From NCBI RefSeq assembly GCF_036884655.1, contig NC_088349.1:44894001-44958000 (forward strand): DNA of 64,000 nucleotides, in the 5' to 3' direction. The translations under genes were made by a program, and so were the position numbers. This DNA is from Musa acuminata AAA Group (Eukaryota; Streptophyta; Magnoliopsida; Zingiberales; Musaceae). A model generated the notes under the pieces. That model saw only the letters and a list, made by a program, of their open reading frames with translations. It was not told where the DNA came from and ran no database searches. Below are positions 12,582-22,791 of this stretch, piece after piece. Each line of letters begins with the position of its first letter. Positions within the stretch are counted from its first letter, which is position 1.

Positions 12582-12670
12582 GGTCATCAGATAGGAGCGA
12601 AAGACGTTCATACTAATCATACCCTCAAAGGGGTGATCATTTGAACTATGCAACCGATCATCGCGCGACC
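12582..12670 (-). ncRNA. C/D-box snoRNA with two 25S rRNA guides
   Basis: On the minus strand: closing stem GGTC (12670-12667) with GACC (12585-12582), C box GCGATGA (12664-12658; consensus RTGATGA, one mismatch), D' box ATGA (12640-12637) and D box CTGA (12590-12587). The 15 nt before D pair with 25S rRNA ATAGGGGCGAAAGAC, with one G-U pair. The D+5 rule puts 2'-O-methylation on the second G of GGGG (the yeast Gm805 site, from memory). The stretch before D' is complementary to 25S TGAACTATGC (10 nt), pointing D'+5 at the A before C (the yeast Am649 region, a U18-type target). Target matches rest on recalled plant 25S sequence. Its neighbours are other snoRNA candidates in the same orientation, indicating a polycistronic precursor. 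Confidence 0.85.
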
Positions 12671-12747
12671 ATTTCAGCCCATTAATCATATAACATCAAA
12701 ACAAAAGAACAAACATTACTAAATCCAACATCAAAACGCATGCAGAT

Positions 12748-12834
12748 GGAAGCCTCAGAAGGAAGGCAGTAGTAAAGATGTAATCACAGTATCTCAGACA
12801 AAATACAAGTATCACAATCCTCGTCATGGGCTCC
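12748..12834 (-). ncRNA. C/D-box snoRNA, 18S rRNA guide
   Basis: Minus strand: C box ATGACGA (12827-12821), D box CTGA (12758-12755) and an imperfect closing stem (GGAGCC against GGCTTCC, one bulge). The 11 nt directly upstream of D (12769-12759 on the minus strand) are complementary to 18S AAGGAAGGCAG. D+5 falls on the A of AAGGA, a conserved methylated A (the yeast Am436 equivalent, from memory). A possible D' box CTGA lies at 12797-12794, preceded by sequence with no target I recognise. Length of about 87 nt is typical for the class. Confidence 0.8.
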
Positions 12835-12958
12835 ATCAGAAACATCAACCACCATGAAACTTATCAAATCAAGAGAATTAAACGCCCCACATTAATCTCC
12901 TGACGATAAATCCAGAAATTTCAAAAATAAAACGAAAAAATAAAAATAAATCGAAAGG

Positions 12959-13046
12959 GTGGCCTCATAGAGAAGATTAGATCTATTCCACACAGATAAG
13001 CTTCAGACATATGCTTGTCATTATTATCAGCTTAATCATCGGCCAC
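12959..13046 (-). ncRNA. U27-like C/D-box snoRNA (18S rRNA guide)
   Basis: Minus strand: perfect 6-bp closing stem GTGGCC (13046-13041) with GGCCAC (12964-12959), C box CCGATGA (13042-13036), D' box CTGA (13006-13003) and a non-canonical D box ATGA (12968-12965). The guide before D' is complementary to 18S CATATGCTTGTC (12 nt, 13019-13008), near the 5' end of 18S. D'+5 selects the A of CATA, the U27/snR74 site (Am27 in human, Am28 in yeast, from memory). Vertebrate U27 has the same architecture, with its guide adjoining the internal box. The first C-box base overlaps the stem. Confidence 0.85.
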
Positions 13047-13142
13047 ACAAACAAAATATTGAAAGTAAACCTTTGTGGCTAAAAGATCGAAAGTAAAAGA
13101 AAAAGCAGAGGGAGAGAGTGGGACTCAGAATATGGGTGGTGA

Positions 13143-13221
13143 TATATCAGGATGGTCGGCAAGGCGGTGGTGCCGCCATTACGACGAACGAGACCTTTAA
13201 TCAACGCATTCGTCATCGTCC
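13143..13221 (-). ncRNA. Probable C/D-box snoRNA, 18S rRNA guide (ACGAACGAGACCT)
   Basis: Minus strand: C box ATGACGA (13216-13210), D box CTGA (13150-13147). A 13-nt stretch (13196-13184) is perfectly complementary to 18S ACGAACGAGACCT, the region targeted by yeast snR40 and human U32 (from memory). The D' box would be TAAT if that same G is the target, which is weak. A GC hairpin (GGCGG/CCGCC, 13163-13177) sits between guide and D box, and no closing stem was found. It is the promoter-proximal member of the cluster. Conceptual ORFs on both strands cover it but have no recognisable protein similarity. Confidence 0.65.
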
Positions 13222-13368
13222 CTCTTCCACGAACGATGCCATGTTTCATGGCGAGTAGCAATAGCAAAAACACGAAAACCCTAAAGGAAGCCAACCTGAT
13301 CCAAGGAGAAGAGGCGGCCAGAAACAGAGAGGGGCGGAAGGCTGTTCTTGGAGATGCGGCAGACCGCG

Positions 13369-13405
13369 TGGCTTTAAATAGGTGAGGAAAGGAATTAGGG
13401 TTTCC
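13369..13405 (-). promoter_or_regulatory. snoRNA-cluster promoter: telo-box and TATA box
   Basis: Reading the minus strand, AAACCCTAA (13403-13395) is followed 15 bases later by TATTTAAA (13380-13373). A telo-box upstream of a TATA element is typical of plant snoRNA-cluster and ribosomal-protein promoters. The pair lies about 150 bp upstream of the first snoRNA candidate and points toward the cluster. A second telo-box-like TTTAGGGTTTT is at 13272-13282 within the presumed leader. Confidence 0.65.
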
Positions 13406-13500
13406 GGACTCGATGAGGATTTCGATGACAATCGCATTCCGACCGTCCGCTAGCGAGGAGGTTCGAGATCCAACGGACCTCAAGATTTGGCTTGTTACCT

Positions 13501-13735
13501 CACGTATTTAAAACGGCTCAGCCGTCGTCCCGGTCTAATCATCCAAACATGAGTCGACTTGTACGGTGTTAGCTCATCTGTTCAAAGAAACCGGGTCGGA
13601 CATCGGTCCGGTCTAATTATCCAAGCATAAGAAGAGGACTACAGTGTTATCTGACCTAGTTGAACCGCCTCCACAATTGTCCCGGTCTAATCATCCAAGA
13701 TGACCGTCACGAGTGAACAACATAAACTCTACTCC
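13501..13735. repeat. Imperfect tandem repeat upstream of the snoRNA promoter
   Basis: The phrase CCCGGTCTAATCATCCAA or a close variant occurs three times (about 13530, 13605, 13680), spaced 75-80 bp, with partly similar sequence between. The function is unknown and no coding potential is visible. Confidence 0.5.
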
Positions 13736-13739
13736 CACT

Positions 13740-14432
13740 TTTTAACGTGATTTGCTCGGTAATTATCTCCCGATGAGAGAACCAACACATTTATTTGTTT
13801 ATTCAAATCACTAACTCAAAATATTTAAATTTAAATTAATGATTATAGATTAGCTATCGTTTTACAAGTTTATTAAGTCTTCTCCCACTTACCAGGTAAC
13901 ATGATCTCTTTCATTTAAGAGATTAATAATCTTGTTCATGATTAATGATAGGACATATTTTAGCTCCGGATGAATCACCATCGACGTCATATGCCACCAG
14001 TCACGAATCCGACTCCATACGCCATCAGAACCCAGGGGTGCACGTCATATTAGGTTTCGTACCGATACACTGTGTGACATGACTACCCCGAGAGCTTGGA
14101 GCAGTGTCGTCTGACGCCGCTCAGGCACCCCCAAAGATGCCAACTCATTAGAGAAGTCACTCTACCCCTATGAAAGTCAGTGGCCACGCCAAATCAAGGT
14201 GGAACCAATCCTCGCATGATGGTTTAAAAACCCCTGTCCGACACTCGACGAAGGGGAGAAAAAAGAGAGGTAAAAAAAAAACACTCGATTGACTTGCTCG
14301 TCGGAGGGGCCAAAGTCGGGAAGCACCCGACGAAGGCCATTTTTGCAGGGAAGCGGCCACTCCCGAGCAGCGAGCGTCTCCACCTGGGAATTGCCATTTG
14401 GTGCGTAGAAGGAGGGCAGCCCGTCGGCCCGG
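13740..14432. other. Older retroelement-like flank, split by the gypsy insertion
   Basis: 13940-14432 is GC-richer and continues after the gypsy element at 24615-24828, ending CCTAACA. The composition, the CATCGACG...CCGACACTCGACGAAGG style and the TAACA end suggest an old Ty3/gypsy LTR. No second LTR was found, so this is inference. Confidence 0.35.
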
Positions 14433-14861
14433 TGTTAGGACTCTAGCTAGGAGAGTCCTAATTGAGAGGGACATTCTGTTAGGACTCTAGCTAGGAGAGT
14501 CCTAATTGAGAGGGACACTCTGTTAGGACTCTAACTAGGAGAGTCCTAATTGAGAGAGACATTCTGTTAGGAGGTTTTTTCTTAGAGAAGAATTAAGAGT
14601 TGTAAGGGAATAGAAGTCTTGAGTATGAGTCATATTAGGAGTTGGTTAGAAGTAAGAGTCTTAAGTAGGAGTCATATTAGGAGTTAGGGTTTAGAAGCCC
14701 TATAAATAGCCATGTATTCCTTCTCTTTTGTTAAGCAATAGATGAATCTTTTCTGCAGCCTTTGAGCAGTAACTTGGAGGGAGGAACCCCTATAGAGTTC
14801 CAAGGAGGCCGATCCCCTAAAGAGATCAACCCCAAGTTTAGAATCTGCAAGGGTTCTAACA
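14433..14861 (+). repeat. 5' LTR of the gypsy element
   Basis: Starts TGTTAGGACT and ends TCTAACA. Its first 132 bp are three tandem 44-bp units (14433, 14477, 14521), each repeating the LTR terminus, followed by a partial fourth start at 14565. A TATA element CTATAAATAG lies at about 14700-14709. Confidence 0.93.
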
Positions 14862-15211
14862 CCTGGTATCAGAGCTGCGTTTAGTTATCCATATTCGAAA
14901 ATCCAAAAAAAAAAAAAATCGTTCCTATATTGCTGCAAATTTCATCGTAAGTTGCTGAAATTTTTCGACGAGAATTCTGCTATCGCAACTTACACCAATT
15001 TTCTTGCTGTTACTGCCAAAATTTTCTTGATTAAATTGGACATCCTTGCTATCATATAAACTGAGATATTGCTATCAATTTCCTCCTCAAATCTCTCAAA
15101 TTTTTTGTGGAGATTTCGTCGAGAAACCGCTGTTTCTTCGACGTTAATTCTGCTCTTACAAGACAACACAATTCTGCAGCAAACTTTCACTGATTTCTAT
15201 CAAACCTATAC

Positions 15212-16683
15212 ATGCCTTTAACCCGTCAACAAAAGAGAGATCTTAACATCACAGATTTGGAGTCATATACTATGGCATCTGAGGACGCAATCAATGCTAA
15301 ATTTGAAGCATTTGAGGCACGAATAGAGGATAAGATTCAGACTCTCCTTACCGAATTCAGTTTGGGCCGACCACCAAGCCCGAAGAAATCACATCAAGGA
15401 GAGAGCTCTAATCAATCAAATCATGCCCAAAGAGATGACTTCCAAGAGAGGGGAGGTTCTATGACCGACCCCAACTATTCGCGTATGAGAGTGGACTTCC
15501 CTAGATGGGAAGAAGGAGACCCAATTGGTTGGATCTCGCGCGCGGAGCGATATTTTCGGTACCATAAAACTGCGGATGCATCCATGGTGGAAATTGCAGC
15601 TATACATCTTGAAGGGGATGCCATATAATGGTTTGACTGGTTTGAACACACTTATGGAGCTCTTTCATGGCGACAATTCAAAGAAGGACTACTGATCCGC
15701 TTCGGACCAACTTATTACGAGAACATTGACGGACAACTAGCAAAGATCCGACAAACCTCCACCATTCAGGAGTACCAAACCAGGTTTGAAAGGTTATCTA
15801 ATCAAACTCGTGATTGGTCTGAAAAACAGTTATTGGGGACTTTTATTGAGGGCTTAAAGCCGGAGATTCAGGGAGAAGTTAAGGCGCGACAACCATACAC
15901 GCTTATGGCAGCCATCTCTTTCGCACGACTTCAAGAGGAGCGATTGAACCATGAAGCCCGGAGGACAAGGATCACTCCACGACCTACAATACTAAAGCCC
16001 TTAGCCCCCCCTACTATCAACTGAGTCCCTGTACCGAAAAGGTTAACAAGAGAAGAACTTCGGGAGCGATCTGCGAAAGGGTTATGTTGGCATTGCGACG
16101 AGCCGTGGAGCCGCGAGCATCGCTGTAAAAAAGGTAGACTTCTTATGATTGAACCAGTAGAAGAAGAGGTCATTGAACATCTAGAAGAGAGCCTTGAACA
16201 TGAAGAAGAAGATATGGAAGAAGAGCCACAGCCGACCGACATTACGGTACACGCACTAGCCGGCTACTCAAATCCGCAAACGATGAAAGTTGGAGGCATT
16301 CTCAAACAACAGCCGATCACTGTTCTCATCGACACAGGTAGCACTAATAACTTCCTGAATAGTAAGGTTGCTGCTCGGATGGCACTGCATTTTGAAGGTT
16401 GCAGTAAGTTCGATGTAAAGGTTGCCGACGGCAGAATCCTAAAGTGCGACCAAAGATGCCCCAAGGTGAAACTATTACTGCAAGACCAAGAAATTATCAC
16501 CGATTTCTTCCTCCTACCAATCGATGACTATGAGGCAGTGCTTGGTATCGAATGGCTGACTACACTAGGTGATGTCTCTTGGAACTTTTCTAAATTAATT
16601 ATGAAATTCTACTGTAAGGGCAAACAGATCATCCTACGCGGGAAGCGCGGAAGCAACGTTACCACTGTTTCGACCCAACGAAT
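15212..16683 (+). pseudogene. Gypsy gag and protease, with stop codons
   Basis: From the ATG at 15212 a gag region reads through RVDFPRWEEGDPIGWISRAERYF and ENIDGQLAKIRQT. It is interrupted by TAA at 15626 (where Q is expected before WF) and TGA at 16021 (where R is expected). A CCHC knuckle CWHCDEPWSREHRCKK is encoded near 16087-16134. An aspartic protease with the active-site motif LIDTGSTNNF follows at about 16324-16353. The frame then breaks at 16683/16684, where the non-autonomous element is inserted. The stops fit C-to-T changes (CAA to TAA, CGA to TGA), as expected from decay of methylated DNA. Confidence 0.88.
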
Positions 16684-17129
16684 TGTCACGGACTTAGCTG
16701 GTTTTGCCTAAGTCGTGTGGCACCCTTGCGTGTCCGTCCGCAAAGGTCAGCCTCCCCGAAGCCTCCCATTGTCCCTTAGGACCACCAAAAGAGAGAACGG
16801 GTTAGAGAGAATGCCTCAATCGGGATCCACAAGCAAACATCTCCGAAAAACACTTCATAGACAATGCAAATTATAAACAGACTTTACAAGCTCTGAACAG
16901 TGGCACAACAAAGGGTAAAATGGTCCATTATAGATCGAAAAGCTCTCGAACGTGTCCACATGACACAACCTTTATTTACAAGCCTAAAGAGGCCACCAAC
17001 CCAACTAAAATGGGACTATTCTGCCTTCGGTCGCCCCTCTACATGTTGTACAAGGCATGAACATGCCAAAAGACACGGACATACATAAGCATTACATCAA
17101 ACACCCTGTTTCGAAGTTTGTCCGTGACA
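16684..17129 (-). repeat. Left LTR (3' LTR in element sense) of the non-autonomous element
   Basis: 446 bp, TGTCACGGAC to GTCCGTGACA. Followed by the polypurine-tract complement at 17130-17145. Confidence 0.9.
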
Positions 17130-20100
17130 TTCTCCCCCACTTATCCCTTCGACGTCCTCGTCGAAGCCTTTATGAACACTGCAACTCTTCGCCTTTGCTG
17201 AGTCTTCAATCTTCTGCTCCAGCTGCAATGCGCCTCCTGGCTCCCAACTACACTCCGCTGCTGTTTCTGAGTAGTCAAACCTTTGATCCGCCATGCTGCT
17301 TCAACTCGCCAATGACTCTGACTCTGGTGTGGGGTTGGCTGAGTTGTGTTGATCCTCATTAATTCCTGTGGATCTCCCAGATGAAGGAAAAGACCATCCT
17401 TACTGCGCTAGTCTCTCATAAATTCCACATGCTGCTCGAACTGGGTGGATGCTTGTTGGAGCTTTAACGAGCATCGTCTCGCAAACTTCTGAAGTTTTGG
17501 GTCCTTCCTCCACAAAATCTGCTCATTGACTCTTCTTTCAGTTAGTTGTCACATCCAAGTAGGTTCGCATCACTTCCGCTTTCGATTGGCATTTCGTTGG
17601 GAAATGAAGCGGACAATCTACTCTCAGTAGCACTGATCACCGTTGGTGAGGACTTGACAACTATTGTCTTCCGTTATCTTCGAAGGGTCTTTGAACTTGT
17701 GCAGAGCTCCTCTGCTGGATAGATAAGAGAATTGGGGTACTCGGTTTCGCCCATTCTCTTAAGAGTTGAGAAGGCAAAGGTTACTTGACTTCGCCCGCCT
17801 CCTCGAGGTTGTACTTCATGCATCGAGCTGGTTACTGGCCTTCGCCTGCTCTTTGCTCACACTTCTGAAGCACTTGAAGTGTTTGCACTCCTTGCGTTGA
17901 GTTAGTTACTGTGATTCACCTTCTCAATGCCATTGAACTTCTGGAATGCAGGAAGTTTTCACCCCAACTTGGAGTAATTCTCTGATAGATGAGGTCGCCT
18001 CTGGGATTGTACCGTCTTCTCCATCAACCCTGCCGCCTACTCCACTGAGTAGCAAAGGTACAGCACCGCGTACTGCTTGCTTCGTTCCTTGGTCGTGCAC
18101 TCTTGCATGACCCGAAGTCCTTCACTTACGGCTATCTTGATGAGAAACTTGTTGACATCGGTCTTACGAAGTTCCTCGGCCTCTGCCCTTCAGCCTTGTC
18201 TCGGTACTTGGAGATTGCCTCTGCATGCTCCACCTCCTCGGCCCCTTTCACGACCAAACACTCTCCCTCCATGAGAGTAAGGGATCAATGACCTTCACGG
18301 AAGTCCCGCCTCTGCGGTACTATAGAGCTGCCATGCCCATGGCACTACTATCCGTCGCCTCGCATCTCCATCCCTTTTCTTCACAATCAGTAGATATGCT
18401 TCCGTGACACTCCTCCGAGTCCACCTCCATTCTAACTGATTGCTTGATTTTGGGTAGCTAAGTCCCTCTGGACTCGTCGTCGCTTCCTCGCCCCTTTCGA
18501 CCCCCTGCTTCAACACCTCTGTGTTCTCTAAGCAGTCTGTTTGATCGATGGAGAGACATATTGCAACTCCCATGCATGGCCTCTGCCATCACGTTGTAGG
18601 GTTTGCACCAATTCCGTTCTCCTTAGCTTCCTTGGTAGCAACATTCGCTTACTCGGCCTTGTCCTCTGACTTGCCGAGCTCCCTTAAGCGAATATGAACT
18701 CTGGAGCAGTCCAACTCTCCAGCTGCTTCGATCATACCTCTGCATGATCAAGTCCCTCCCATGGAACTCACTGGTACTTGCATTCGAACTTTTCCCTTGG
18801 TGGAACACAGCCCCCATATGCTGATGACCCAGGTTTTCATCCGATGCAAAATTCGATGCACGCCCGGAAGACCCGCCTCTGCGGTACCATGGCCTTCACT
18901 CCTTGAATCCATAGCCCTTCTTGCCGTCGTGTTGTTCACCAAAGCGGAGCTCCCAGTAGCTCCCGATCATACCTCCATATGATCTCATCCCTCACGGGAC
19001 TATGTCGTGTGTGTCGCATTGCCACGAACTGTTCCACCACGATCCGCTGCACCATGTCGCCTCTTGGTGACATCTCCATTGCATTCTGATCCTTGTGGAA
19101 TAAACTCGAATTGTGAACCCTCCATGTGTGGCCTCTACCAATACATCGCAGGGTCTCCTCCACCTTCGATTTTGTTCGCTCCTTTGGCAATCGACCTTCA
19201 TCCACCCACTCTTGGGTCACACCTAGATGAAGCACCGCTCTAGGACAGTCCGTCGCCTAGTAGCTCCCGAAGTCCACCGACTTCGCTGTAATTTGTGCAC
19301 CATTGCCTGGATCCTGGGCCTCTGCCCATACCAGCACAATCTCCGTTGCGCACTGCTTCCTTCATGGCAACTTGAATGGCAACACTGTGGCATATTCTTC
19401 AAGAGTACCCGCCTCTGCGTTGCCCCATGCTAAGGCCTTCTGTACCCAACTTCGCCTCCGCAAATTGAGTCGCCTTAGTTCCTCCATCAAATGCTTCTCC
19501 GAGATAAGGTGCATGTGCCCCGAAGCTCCATTCGTCTTTGGCACCATGCAAGATGAGTCTACTCCGTCAGAATGAAGGACCCATGGAACAACATGATCCT
19601 ACTCTTGCCTCTTCAAGAGTTCATGTCTTTGACCTCTGTCTAAGGAAAGCATTGTGCTTCTGCTCCATGTTCCAACTTCTCTGCTGGCTCCCTTCATGCG
19701 GCTTGGGTACTTCGCCAAGTTACACCCAAGTTGCTCCGCTCCTCATTTTTTTTTTGCATTGAGTCGATGGTGGCCCTCGTGCCCACCATTCCACGGGTCA
19801 GCCCTCCCTTGAGTCCGATCTCTACATCGACTCCAAGTGTGCCTTCATTTAAGTTGCTTTAGGTCGCTCCCCCACTTGATCTCGCAATGCATCCACCAAT
19901 GCATTCTCTCGAGCGAGATCATGCGACAACTCCTCGCTGCTTGCTCGGTCCATTGAGCTTCGTGGAGTTGTTTGTGAGGTACTCCTCCTCAACATGTGAA
20001 GTCCATCTCACATGATTCTCCCTCTGGAGAGCCGAGACTTATCCCTCCTGGATAACTGTCCTGTTGGAGCAACATCTCTCTTCGTTTCGGAGACCACCAT

Positions 20101-20801
20101 CCCCTTGGACTACTCCGATCTGCTGAACAAACTGTACATTGTTCTGCCTCTTGCAAACGCACTTGCTAGATTGCGCCTCCACGTCAATACAGCCACCACT
20201 GCACCCCTCAAGGCCTAGCAACATGCTGAACTCGTTGCACACTTCAGCCTCCTCCGGACGTATCCTTCGCATGCCGAAGAGAAAGTTTCAATGCTCCATG
20301 GCGCCGAGTCTCGACCGCCTTGGGATGGCCACGAACAATCCATCGTCCGCATACAAGCCCATGCATGAGTACCGAATTCTTCGAGTTAGCAATTCCCCTC
20401 ACCTCTTTGAGCTTTGCACAACTCTTTCGGTCGCTGAGCAACTCATTCCACTTTGCATGGTCTCGTCCTTTTGCCAAGCGCCTCGCTTGCCTTGAGCACC
20501 ATCAAGTAAAGTTGTCAACGTTGAGCCGAAGCTCAAACTCAGCCATCCCAACCTTTGTGCGCTCCACATTCTTCCAAGCTTGCCTGTTCTCATGGTGCCT
20601 CTTGCGCGAAGGGTTGGTCATTCCTCTGAATGTCAAACTCAGATGCCCGCTCCTCTGAGCGACTCCTTTTCCCTACATCTCCATGCCCGTTTTCCCTCAA
20701 ACGGTCGCACGTTGCTGACTGCCCTCAACGCAGCCCCGCTAGGTCCCCCACGTTTGCATGTCAAGTGTTTCTATGAGTGCTTGTCCCGCTCTGATACTAT
20801 C
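17130..20801 (-). other. Non-coding interior of the non-autonomous LTR element
   Basis: About 3.7 kb without recognisable protein domains. It is colinear with 54526-58188 in the second copy from end to end, so the sequence is a family trait and not random filler. The short motif CCTCTGC recurs many times (near 18186, 18215, 18309, 18570, 18736, 18876, 19318, 19412), several within CGCCTCTGCGGTAC. A GATCATACCTC...ATGATC unit appears twice (about 18730 and 18963). Confidence 0.7.
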
Positions 20802-21247
20802 TGTCACGGACTTAGCTGGTTTTGCCTAAGTCGTGCGGCACCCTTGTATGTCCGTCCGCAAAGGTCAGCCTCCCCGAAGCCTCCCATTGTCCCTTAGGAC
20901 CACCAAAAGAGAGAACGGGTTAGAGAGAATGCCTCAATCGGGATCCACAAGCAAACATCTCCGAAAAACACTTCATAGACAATGTAAATTACAAACAAAC
21001 TTTACAAGCTCTGAACAGTGGCACAACAAAGGGTAAAATGGTCCATTACAGATCGAAAAGCTCTCGAACGTGTCCACATGACACAACCTTTATTTACAAG
21101 CCTAAAGAGGCCACCAACCCAACTAAAATGGGACTATTCTGCCTTCGGTCGCCCCTCTACATGTTGTACAAGGCATGAACATGCCAAAAGACACGGACAT
21201 ACATAAGCATTACATCAAACACCCTGTTTCGAAGTTTGTCCGTGACA
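20802..21247 (-). repeat. Right LTR (5' LTR in element sense) of the non-autonomous element
   Basis: 446 bp, identical in length to the left LTR, adjoining the primer-binding-site complement at 20786-20801. A long plus-strand ORF that starts at 21175 begins inside this LTR only by chance and then enters gypsy pol. Confidence 0.9.
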
Positions 21248-22791
21248 GAATGGAGAAAGTTTTACACAAGGTAAATGGTGCCTTTTTTATGCACCTCCAG
21301 CAGCAACCAGAGGGGAAGAAAATAGAATTTGAAGATCAAAATCTTGCCCAATTGCTTACTGAATTTGCCGACATATTTGCTGAACCGCGCGGTCTTCCTC
21401 CTTCTCGGCAACATGACCATCGAATTCCAATCCTTCCGGGCAAGCCACCAGCGAACACTCGACCATACCGATATCCTCACCTCCAGAAAGATGAAATTGA
21501 AAAGATCGTAAAGGAGATGCTTGAAACAGGGGTGATTCGACCAAGTTGCAGCCCCTATTCCTTACCGGTGCTACTTGTACGCAAGAAGGACGGAACTTGG
21601 CGGATGTGCATTGACTACCGAGCTTTAAATGGCATCACCGTCAAGGACAAATACCCAATACCAGTGGTGGATGAACTTCTTGATGAATTGAAAGGAGCTC
21701 GAGTCTTCACGAAGTTGGACCTCCGATCCGGTTACCACCAAATTCAGGTATGTGACGATGACATTCCAAAAACTGCATTTCGCACACATGATGGCCATTA
21801 TGAATTCTTGGTAATGCCTTTTGGACTCACTAATGCTCCTTCAACCTTTCAAAGTCTCATGAATGATATATTTCGGAGCTTTCTTCGTAAATTTGTGCTG
21901 GTATTTTTCGATGATATTCTCGTTTACAACCCTTCTCTTGAGACTCACTTTCAGCATTTATGGATTGTTTTGACGATCCTTCGGGAGAATACTCTTTTTG
22001 TTAAGCAACCAAATTGCAGCTTTCTCCAGCAAAAAGTAGAGTACCTTGGGCATATAATATCAGAAGGAGTGGCGGTAGACCCAACAAAAATTGAGGCAAT
22101 GCAAGGCTGGCCGAAACCTACAAACGTGAAATTACTACGGGGGTTCCTTGGACTAACGGGCTACTACCGAAAATTTGTTAAGGACTATGGGAAGATCAGT
22201 GCACCACTCACTTCTTTACTGAAAAAAGATGCTTTCCAATGGTCGGACAAAGCCTCTGCTGCCTTCGACAAACTTAAAGCAGCCATGACAACGACGCCGG
22301 TGCTTGCGCTACCAGATTTCAATAGACCCTTCATCATTGAGGCCGACGCATCTGGAGTCGGAATTGGAGTCATTCTCATGCAAAATGGTCGACCACTCGT
22401 ATACACTAGCAAGGCATTATCTCCCTCCCATCAAAACATGTCAGTATATGATAAGGAGATGCTTGCCATTGTACACGCAGTAACGAGGTGGAGACCCTAC
22501 CTGATCGGCCGACGATTTCAAATTAAAACTGATCATAAAAGCCTCAAGTACTTTTTGGAGCAAAAGATATCATCTCTTGAGCAGCAAAAATGGGTAACCA
22601 AACTTCTTGGATTTGATTATGAAATTATTTACAAAAAGGGGAAAGAAAACGTTGTTGCAGATGCACTCTCACGGCTACCTGAACAAGCTAAGGTTTCAGC
22701 CATCTCCCTTCCTACCACCAGTCTCCTCGAGGACATTAGGGAAGAATGGAAAAAGGATCCAGAGATCAATAAGATCATAAAAAAATTGTAG
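21248..22791 (+). pseudogene. Gypsy reverse transcriptase and RNase H
   Basis: Pol resumes after the duplicated GAAT. RT is well preserved: YRALNGITVKDKYPIPVVDEL, then TKLDLRSGYHQI, then the active-site motif FFDDILVY. After LRGFLGLTGYYRKF follow RNase H landmarks (IEADASGVGIG, YDKEMLAIV, TDHKSLKYFL) and DALSRLP. The frame ends at TAG 22789, where the reading continues meaningfully beyond, consistent with CAG to TAG. About 510 codons lie in this segment. It cannot be expressed as one polyprotein with gag because of the insertion and stops. Confidence 0.9.

Larger units (their letters stand above)
16684..21247 (-). mobile_element. Non-autonomous LTR retrotransposon (LARD-type), copy 1
   Basis: Two 446-bp LTRs (16684-17129, 20802-21247) differ at about seven positions, all transitions. 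Ends are perfect 10-bp inverted repeats TGTCACGGAC/GTCCGTGACA. The host gypsy sequence GAAT is duplicated on both sides (16680-16683, 21248-21251). Left of the right LTR, CCGCTCTGATACTATC is the complement of a TGGTATCAGAGCGG-like primer site with one change. Right of the left LTR, TTCTCCCCCACTT is the complement of a polypurine tract. Orientation is therefore minus. The 3.67-kb interior shows no gag or pol domain, and the ORFs there are short and mutually overlapping. It must rely on another element's proteins. Confidence 0.9.

Noticed and set aside
13079..13483. Overlapping ORFs on both strands (134 aa minus, 77 aa plus) as a protein gene
   Set aside because: No recognisable domain; the region is better explained as promoter, leader and first snoRNA of the minus-strand cluster.
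14433..14580. Three regular repeats as a CRISPR-like array
   Set aside because: Units are head-to-tail without spacers, lie at an LTR terminus, and the genome is a plant's.
18000..20900. Many 60-118 codon ORFs inside the non-autonomous LTR element
   Set aside because: Overlapping in all frames, and no known domain; ORF boundaries are not visibly preserved in the second copy.
21175..21247. ATG at 21175 as the start of gypsy pol
   Set aside because: It lies in the LTR of the nested element; true pol sequence begins after the GAAT duplication at 21248.
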